From assembly GCA_964346145.1 (NCBI GenBank), contig CAYFTL010000049.1:1-11754 (forward strand): a stretch of 11,754 nucleotides of DNA, in the 5' to 3' direction. Every line of letters starts with the position of its first letter. Position 1 is the first letter of the stretch. Source of the stretch: CAYFTL01 sp964346145. Lineage in GTDB: Bacteria > Bacillota > Clostridia > Christensenellales > Aristaeellaceae. The notes under the pieces were generated by a model, which searched no databases, was not told the origin of the DNA, and saw only the letters and a program-made list of their open reading frames with translations. Shown here one piece after another: positions 1 through 4,519 of this stretch. The position numbers and the translations under genes are program-made.

Positions 1-35
1 GAATGCGGTCGGCTACTTTTAAATGTAAATTGTGA

Positions 36-902
36 TTACGCTTTGCCGATAGAACCGAACAGCTCCATCTTTTCTTTAACGGTTGCCTTGATGGCTTCGG
101 TGCCGGGAGCCAACAGTTTGCGCGGGTCAAAGCCTTTGCCCTGCTTGTCCTTGCCGGCCTCGATGTATTCGCGGGTAGCCTGCTGGAAAGCCAACTGGCA
201 CTCGGTGTTTACGTTGATCTTGGCCACGCCTAGGGAAATGGCTTTGGCGATCATGTCGGAGGGAATGCCCGTGCCGCCGTGGAGCACCAAAGGCTTACCT
301 TCGGTGATTTCGTGGATTTGCTGGAGCACGTCAAAGTTTAATCCCTGCCAGTTTGCGGGATATACGCCGTGGATGTTGCCGATGCCGGCGGCCAACATGG
401 TGACGCCCAAATCGGAAATCATCTTGCACTCGTTGGGGTCGGCCACTTCGCCCGAACCGATAACACCGTCTTCTTCGCCGCCGATGGAGCCCACTTCGGC
501 TTCCAGCGAGATGCCTTTTTGGTTGCACAGCTCTACCAACGCTTTGGTTTTTTCGATATTTTCTTCGATGGGGTAGTGGGAGCCGTCAAACATGACCGAG
601 CTGAAGCCCACCTCAATGCACTTGTGTGCAGCTTCGTAGCTGCCGTGGTCCAAGTGCAGCGCAACCGGAACGGTAATGTTCAGTTCTTCTACCATGGCCT
701 TGACCATGGCGGCCACCGTGCCCATTCCGCACATATATTTGCCTGCGCCTTCGGACACGCCCAAGATCACAGGGGAGTTTTGTTCCTGTGCAGTTTGCAG
801 AACCGCTTTCGTCCATTCCAAGTTGTTGATATTGAACTGACCGACCGCATAGCCGCCTTCAACGGCTTTGGTCAGCATTTCCTTTGCCGATACCAATCCC
901 AT
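36..902 (-). CDS. fba: Class II fructose-1,6-bisphosphate aldolase
   Basis: This enzyme reversibly cleaves fructose-1,6-bisphosphate to dihydroxyacetone phosphate and glyceraldehyde-3-phosphate in cytoplasmic glycolysis/gluconeogenesis. The 288-residue length matches the FbaA type of Gram-positive bacteria (about 285). Visible family signatures are LHLDHGSYE (residues 82-90, with catalytic Asp85 and zinc ligand His86), EAEVGSIGGEEDG (134-146), NIHGVYP (176-182, His178) and VLHGGTGIP (206-214, His208), followed by the phosphate-binding KINVNTE segment (228-234). Thus all three zinc histidines are present. The start is set by an AAGGAGG box (910-916 on the minus strand) 7 nt before ATG. It is divergent from bioY. 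A related tagatose-bisphosphate aldolase is possible, but the sequence reads as the glycolytic enzyme and no sugar-catabolism genes adjoin it. Confidence 0.95.
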   Translation of the reverse strand: MGLVSAKEMLTKAVEGGYAVGQFNINNLEWTKAVLQTAQEQNSPVILGVSEGAGKYMCGMGTVAAMVKAMVEELNITVPVALHLDHGSYEAAHKCIEVGFSSVMFDGSHYPIEENIEKTKALVELCNQKGISLEAEVGSIGGEEDGVIGSGEVADPNECKMISDLGVTMLAAGIGNIHGVYPANWQGLNFDVLQQIHEITEGKPLVLHGGTGIPSDMIAKAISLGVAKINVNTECQLAFQQATREYIEAGKDKQGKGFDPRKLLAPGTEAIKATVKEKMELFGSIGKA

Positions 903-940
903 AAGAAAACCTCCTTAATAATGTAACCTAATTCGTATCT

Positions 941-969
941 AGTATACACCAAAACGCGTTTGGAATAAA
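941..969 (-). promoter_or_regulatory. Probable fba promoter
   Basis: On the minus strand a TATACT -10 box (941-946) lies about 25 nt before the fba ribosome binding site. At 17-bp spacing there is a weak -35 candidate, TTTATT (964-969). The spacer contains the palindrome AAACGCGTTT (952-961), embedded in CCAAAACGCGTTTGG (949-963), which could be an operator. The promoter is inferred from position and box matches only. Confidence 0.5.
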
Positions 970-995
970 GATACATTTGGGTTATGCTTTGCAAC

Positions 996-1024
996 TTGAC
1001 AAGTCCTCCTTTGGCTTTTAGACT
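996..1024 (+). promoter_or_regulatory. bioY promoter
   Basis: A perfect TTGACA -35 (996-1001) is followed after exactly 17 bp by TAGACT (1019-1024), a 4/6 match to the -10 consensus. The start of transcription would fall near 1031, about 40 nt before the bioY ATG. A palindrome begins at the last base of the -10 box, so a repressor bound there would block initiation. Confidence 0.7.
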
Positions 1025-1036
1025 AACCAAGGGTTA
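1024..1036 (+). promoter_or_regulatory. Putative operator palindrome at the bioY promoter
   Basis: TAACC-AAG-GGTTA is a perfect 5+5 inverted repeat overlapping the -10 and likely +1 of bioY. The same half-site recurs as GGTTA at 980-984 and TAACC at 924-928. The biotin repressor BirA recognises GTTAAC-type half-sites with a spacer of about 14-15 bp, so this compact site does not fit its classical operator. The palindrome is followed by a T-run (1037-1042), so a very weak hairpin is an alternative reading. Confidence 0.4.
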
Positions 1037-1072
1037 TTTTTTTGAAAATACATAGAATGGGGGGAGGCCCTT

Positions 1073-1600
1073 ATGCGGCGAATAACGACGGCGAAAATCA
1101 CCCAAGCGGCGCTGATGACGGCGGTCACCTGTGTGTTGGCCCAGGTCATTGTGCCCATCGGCCTTGTGCCCATCACGTTGCAAGCTTTTGCGATCGCGCT
1201 GTGCGGCTATATGCTGGGGGCGAAGGGGGCACTGACCTCGGTGACGGCCTACTTGGCACTGGGGTTTGTGGGCGCGCCCGTGTTTGCCGGCTTTGGCGGC
1301 GGGCTTCAGCGTCTGGCCAGCCCCACCGGCGGTTTTTTAATCGGCTTTTTGCCCATGGCGTTTTTGTGTGGTTTGGGCGTTGACAAATCGTTTTGGAAGG
1401 CAATTTTGTTTGGCTTTGCCGGCCTTGTGCTGCTCAACCTGGTGGGCGTCCTTTGGCTATGGTGGGTGGCCGATTTGACGTTTTGGGCGGCGATCACTAC
1501 GGGCGCAGCTCCGTTTATTGTAAAAGATGCGCTGCTCGTTGTGGCAGCTTGTACGCTGGGGCGTGAAATCCGAAAGCGCCTGGGCGCCCGGTTTCAATAA
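1073..1600 (+). CDS. bioY: BioY-family biotin transporter (ECF S-component)
   Basis: This is an integral membrane protein that binds biotin and imports it, usually with a shared energy-coupling-factor module (EcfA, EcfA', EcfT). At 175 residues it is normal for BioY. Family features are the VPITLQAFAIALCGYMLG segment, the following LGFVGAPVFAGFGGGLQRLASPTGGFLIGF stretch (about residues 64-93) typical of the BioY substrate region, and hydrophobic segments over most of the length (about six predicted). A GGGGAGG ribosome binding site ends 5-6 nt before the ATG. No ATPase or EcfT gene is in the window, so it presumably uses an ECF module encoded elsewhere; some BioY proteins also act alone. It is monocistronic here and divergent from fba. 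Confidence 0.92.
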   Translation: MRRITTAKITQAALMTAVTCVLAQVIVPIGLVPITLQAFAIALCGYMLGAKGALTSVTAYLALGFVGAPVFAGFGGGLQRLASPTGGFLIGFLPMAFLCGLGVDKSFWKAILFGFAGLVLLNLVGVLWLWWVADLTFWAAITTGAAPFIVKDALLVVAACTLGREIRKRLGARFQ

Positions 1601-1677
1601 AATCAAGTGCCGGCTGTTGGATGCAATGGGTGGCCTTGGTGGCAAATGACAATTTTGTGAACAATGCATCTGTTCGC

Positions 1678-1706
1678 TTTACTTTATTCCGGCGTCATAC
1701 TATGAT
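1678..1706 (+). promoter_or_regulatory. Probable promoter of the two-TM/Usp-like unit
   Basis: TTTACT (1678-1683) and TATGAT (1701-1706) are separated by 17 bp, about 60 nt upstream of the start codon at 1768. There is no clear rho-independent terminator between bioY and this promoter, so read-through from bioY is possible. Confidence 0.5.
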
Positions 1707-1767
1707 TAATACATACGTTAAATGTTAAAACCACATATGAATATTTATGCAAAACGGAGGGGTTCAA

Positions 1768-2238
1768 TTGGTCGTCGATTTGTATCACGATGAAGATATG
1801 CAAAATACCAAAACAAAACTGCGCAATCGTTTTATCACAGCCCTTGTAATATTGGCCGTCGTGGTGGCCGCATTGGTGGTTTTGCTTTGGTTTCGGCTCC
1901 GCTTTGTCGCCATCGCAGCGACCATCGTGGGGATCGCGATTTTGTTTTTCTACTGCTCCATGAAGCTTATGCCCTGGTATCGTTATCAGCGCTATTTAAA
2001 AGACATGAACGAAGGCCTGCGCAGGGTTACCCAGGCTTGGATGGTGTCGATTTCCGATTCCAGCCGCGCTCAGGACGGCGTAATGTGCCGGGATTTTTTA
2101 GTGCGCGTGGACGAAAGCGAAGAAGGTGAACGGCTTTTCTTTTGGGATGAGGACAAAACATTTCCTGCAATTGCGCAGGGCCAAATGCTGACCATCACGT
2201 CCTATGGAAATTTTGTTTTAAAGCTCGAGTGTCAATAA
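1768..2238 (+). CDS. Hypothetical two-transmembrane protein
   Basis: I do not recognise a named family. The protein has a short charged N-terminus, two closely spaced hydrophobic helices (about residues 22-42 and 46-64, with only a few residues between them, so a hairpin), and a soluble C-terminal region of about 90 residues beginning with a basic/aromatic YRYQRYLKDMNEG stretch. The C-terminal part has several predicted beta-like strands and could be a small cytoplasmic beta-domain. The start is chosen as TTG at 1768 because a GGAGGGG box (1755-1761) lies 6 nt before it; the upstream ATG at 1747 precedes this box, and the downstream ATG at 1798 lacks one. This gives 156 residues. The next gene starts 18 nt downstream, so the two are probably co-transcribed. 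Confidence 0.8.
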   Translation: MVVDLYHDEDMQNTKTKLRNRFITALVILAVVVAALVVLLWFRLRFVAIAATIVGIAILFFYCSMKLMPWYRYQRYLKDMNEGLRRVTQAWMVSISDSSRAQDGVMCRDFLVRVDESEEGERLFFWDEDKTFPAIAQGQMLTITSYGNFVLKLECQ

Positions 2239-2256
2239 AATGGCGGAGGAATGCAT

Positions 2257-2640
2257 ATGGCTGGCGGACAGATCATGGTGTGTGTGACCCGGCAGCGCAC
2301 CTGTGAACGGTTGATTGTGGAAGGAAGCAAGCTGGCAGCTTTGCTGGGCGGCGAGCTTTCGGTGGTGCATGTGGTGAAAAACGGTTTTGACTTGTTGGGC
2401 AATCCGAGCGAATCCGAAGCGCTGGAGTATTTGTATCAGGTTTCATCGGAGCACGGGGCCGATATGACCATGGTACGCTCCGAAAACGTGACCGAAACCC
2501 TGATTGAAATTGCCAAGCGCAACGAAGCCGACGTGCTGGTGATGGGCGCTCCGGGCAAAAAGTCGGACAGGAGCATGCTGCAACACTTGCAAAACAGCTT
2601 GCCCGGCGTAAACATTCACGTGGTGTATACCGAAGAATAA
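2257..2640 (+). CDS. UspA-like universal stress protein domain protein
   Basis: A small cytoplasmic protein of 127 residues with the alpha/beta Rossmann-like fold of the universal stress protein/KdpD-Usp group: an N-terminal QIMVCVTRQ strand, a middle GELSVVHVV strand, and a late EADVLVMGAPGKKSD strand-loop (about residues 88-102). ATP-binding Usp proteins carry G-2x-G-9x-G(S/T) in that loop. Here GAPG is present but the second half, G followed by S or T, is not seen, so nucleotide binding is uncertain. The start at the second ATG (2257) is preferred because GGAGG (2243-2247) sits 9 nt before it but only 3 nt before the ATG at 2251. It follows the two-TM gene closely; the pairing suggests a membrane/stress-signalling role, which is inference. 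Confidence 0.75.
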   Translation: MAGGQIMVCVTRQRTCERLIVEGSKLAALLGGELSVVHVVKNGFDLLGNPSESEALEYLYQVSSEHGADMTMVRSENVTETLIEIAKRNEADVLVMGAPGKKSDRSMLQHLQNSLPGVNIHVVYTEE

Positions 2641-2672
2641 GCCGGATGTTTTGCTTAAATGCAACCATCGGC
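2641..2672 (+). other. Imperfect stem-loop after the Usp-like gene
   Basis: Directly after the stop codon, GCCG-ATG (2641-2648, one bulged G) can pair with CATCGGC (2666-2672), and an inner TTGC/GCAA stem closes a TTAAAT loop. No T-run follows, so it is not a convincing intrinsic terminator; it may be a 3'-end mRNA structure or chance. The rest of 2673-2771 is A/T-rich and shows nothing I can name. Confidence 0.3.
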
Positions 2673-2771
2673 GGCGGGATAGCGCATGGGTTGAGCACCA
2701 AAAAGAACAAAAATATACCGCTAACAAATATTAAGAATATGTTATTTGCAAAAAAACGATTCAAAAATCCC

Positions 2772-2800
2772 TTGACATTCCAATTGGTTTTGAGTAGCAT
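2772..2800 (+). promoter_or_regulatory. Promoter of the T-box operon
   Basis: A perfect TTGACA (2772-2777) is followed after 17 bp by TAGCAT (2795-2800, 4/6 match). Transcription would begin at about 2807, roughly 20 nt before the base of T-box stem I, which is the normal arrangement. The AT-rich upstream sequence could act as an UP-like element. Confidence 0.65.
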
Positions 2801-2823
2801 ACTGATATTATCATCAAATGCGT

Positions 2824-3090
2824 AGAAGGAATTATGCATTTCCTAGCAATTAAGAGAGCCGGCGGTTGGTGTGAGTCGGTATTGCAAAGAAAAAAAGCAG
2901 TCTCATTCCTGAGCAGAGTTCCCGAAGGCAAAGTAAGGAACTACGGCTAGCACCGTTACCATGGCGAAGGGCTTATTGGAGCCTATTAAATGAGTGGTCG
3001 CACATATTCTTGTGCGGCAACTAGGGTGGTACCGCGATTTGTATACAATCGTCCCTGAAGTTTATAAAACTTCAGGGACTTTATTTTTTA
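2824..3090 (+). promoter_or_regulatory. T-box leader (tRNA-sensing riboswitch), probably leucine-specific
   Basis: The conserved T-box sequence AGGGTGGTACCGCG (3023-3036) includes the TGGT bulge that pairs with the ACCA end of uncharged tRNA. It is followed by a strong terminator. The 5' part forms stem I: AGGAAT (2827-2832) pairs with ATTCCT (2905-2910), GCAAT (2846-2850) with ATTGC (2881-2885), and CCG (2859-2861) with CGG (2877-2879) around the conserved GGTTGGTGTGAG-type distal region. The triplet immediately 5' of the closing helix is CTC (2902-2904), followed by A, which is where the specifier codon sits; CUC means leucine. Uncharged tRNA-Leu would stabilise the antiterminator (AGGG 3023-3026 with CCCT 3053-3056) and switch the operon on. 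Leucine fits the LeuA-like gene downstream. The T-box identity is near certain; the specifier is inferred by hand folding. Confidence 0.95.
3051..3090 (+). terminator. T-box terminator hairpin
   Basis: GTCCCTGAAGTTT (3051-3063) pairs perfectly with AAACTTCAGGGAC (3067-3079), followed by a T-rich tract (3080-3089). Its 5' arm contains the CCCT used by the competing antiterminator, so this is the regulated attenuator of the leader. It ends just before the ribosome binding site GAGGAGG (3091-3097) of the LeuA-like gene. Confidence 0.93.
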
Positions 3091-3106
3091 GAGGAGGCAT
3101 GAAATT

Positions 3107-4519
3107 ATGCACAAAATTCAAATTGTAGATGTGACGCTCAGAGCGCACGGACAGTTGGAAGACCAGCAGCTTAGCTTCAAAGAGAAAGTAGAGACTGCTC
3201 GCCAGTTGGATAAGCTGAAAGTGGACATTATCGAGATGCCCGACATTACCGACGTTCAGGCCGACTCTATTTTGCTGCGTTCCATCTGCAACACGGTGCA
3301 GCATGCCAAACTGTCCTTCACCGTGCGCAGCCGGGCGGAAGAAGTTGAAAGCGTATGGTCGGCCATTTCTTGCCCGGACAAGGCGCGCCTGAAGGTAGCG
3401 CTGCCCGTATCCACGGTGCAAATGGAGTATCAGTACGGCAAAAAGGCGCCCGCCATGCTGGAGATCGTGCGCAGCCAGGTAGAGGCGTGCGTTCAAAAGT
3501 GTGCCGATGTGGAATTCTCGGCCGAAGATGCAAGCCGCAGTGAAACTGAATTCTTGTATGAAGTGCTGGAAGCGGCCGTTTCGGCCGGTGCGACCACCAT
3601 CACCCTATGTGATTCCGCCGGAGTATTTATGGCCGATGAAATGTACGATTTTGTAAAAAAATGCATCGACAACGTGCCGGTGCTCGCCAATGTTTCGGTA
3701 GGGGTTCAATGCTCCAACGACCTGAAGGTCGGCGTAGCCTGCGCCTTTGCCGCGATCAAGGCGGGGGCCAGCCAAATCAAAACTGCGGCTGGAAAAACTG
3801 CGCTGCCTTCCCTGAAGTCGATCGCCCAAGTGCTCAAGGCCCGGGCGAGCGCCTACGGGATCAGTTGCGGCTTGGACTACACCGGCATCAGCCCGGCGAT
3901 CGAAAAAATGGGCTGGCTCACCTGGCCTAAACGCCGCAAAGCGACGCCCTTTGAAAACCCGATCGTCCAAATGGAAACCGATGTCGTGTTAGATTCTGAA
4001 ACCGATATCACAGTTTTCAACCAGCAGGTTCGGGATTTGGGCTATGAACTGTCCGACGAAGATTCCTTCAAAGTCTATGCAGAGTTTCAACGGGTGGCAC
4101 GCAAGAAGAACGTGGGCAGCAAGGAGATAGAGGCCATCATCGCCAGCACTGCGCTGCAGGTGCCGCCCACCTATGAACTGGTGAGCTATGTGATCAACAG
4201 CGGCAACATGCTAACCCCGACCGCCCACATCGCCTTGAACAAAAAGGGGGAAACTCTGCAGGGTTTGAGCATTGGCGACGGCCCCATTGATGCCGCTTTT
4301 CTGGCCATAGAGCAGATTATCGGCCACCATTATGAGTTGGACGATTTTCAAATTCAGGCGGTGACCCAAGGCCGGGAGGCGATGGGCGATGCGCTGGTGA
4401 AGTTGCGTTATCGAAACCGTCTGTACTCGGGCAAAGGAATTTCCACCGACATCATCGGCGCCAGCATACGCGCATATTTGAACGCGCTGAACAAGATTGT
4501 GTATGAGGAGAATGCCTAA
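3107..4519 (+). CDS. LeuA-like protein with a degenerate catalytic site
   Basis: This 470-residue protein has the 2-isopropylmalate synthase layout: an N-terminal HMGL-like TIM barrel (about 3-265), a linker/subdomain (about 265-350) and a C-terminal LeuA regulatory dimerisation domain (about 352-465). Strong LeuA landmarks are VEFSAEDASRSETEFL (135-150) and GDGPIDAAFLAIE, QAVTQG and STDIIGASIRAYLNALN in the C-terminal domain. Canonical LRDGEQ is here LRAHGQ (11-16), replacing the metal-binding Asp by Ala13. Canonical HCHND is QCSND (201-205), losing both metal-binding histidines. GxGERAGN is shortened to AAGKTALPS, and the SGIHQDG region is not recognisable. It is therefore probably not a working isopropylmalate synthase, but perhaps a leucine-responsive pseudoenzyme, a modulator of a true LeuA, or an enzyme with different chemistry. 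The start has GAGGAGG 9 nt upstream. Its TAA overlaps the next ATG by one base. Confidence 0.9.
   Translation: MHKIQIVDVTLRAHGQLEDQQLSFKEKVETARQLDKLKVDIIEMPDITDVQADSILLRSICNTVQHAKLSFTVRSRAEEVESVWSAISCPDKARLKVALPVSTVQMEYQYGKKAPAMLEIVRSQVEACVQKCADVEFSAEDASRSETEFLYEVLEAAVSAGATTITLCDSAGVFMADEMYDFVKKCIDNVPVLANVSVGVQCSNDLKVGVACAFAAIKAGASQIKTAAGKTALPSLKSIAQVLKARASAYGISCGLDYTGISPAIEKMGWLTWPKRRKATPFENPIVQMETDVVLDSETDITVFNQQVRDLGYELSDEDSFKVYAEFQRVARKKNVGSKEIEAIIASTALQVPPTYELVSYVINSGNMLTPTAHIALNKKGETLQGLSIGDGPIDAAFLAIEQIIGHHYELDDFQIQAVTQGREAMGDALVKLRYRNRLYSGKGISTDIIGASIRAYLNALNKIVYEENA

Noticed and set aside
43..926. Two long plus-strand frames opposite the aldolase gene
   Set aside because: The minus strand encodes an aldolase with all zinc ligands; the opposite frames resemble nothing and lack start signals.
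1747..1767. ATG at 1747 as the start of the two-TM protein
   Set aside because: The ribosome binding site GGAGGGG lies inside the seven extra codons, so translation must begin after it, at TTG 1768.
3099..3101. ATG between the ribosome binding site and the LeuA-like start
   Set aside because: It is only 1-2 nt from the Shine-Dalgarno box and out of frame with the LeuA-like gene.
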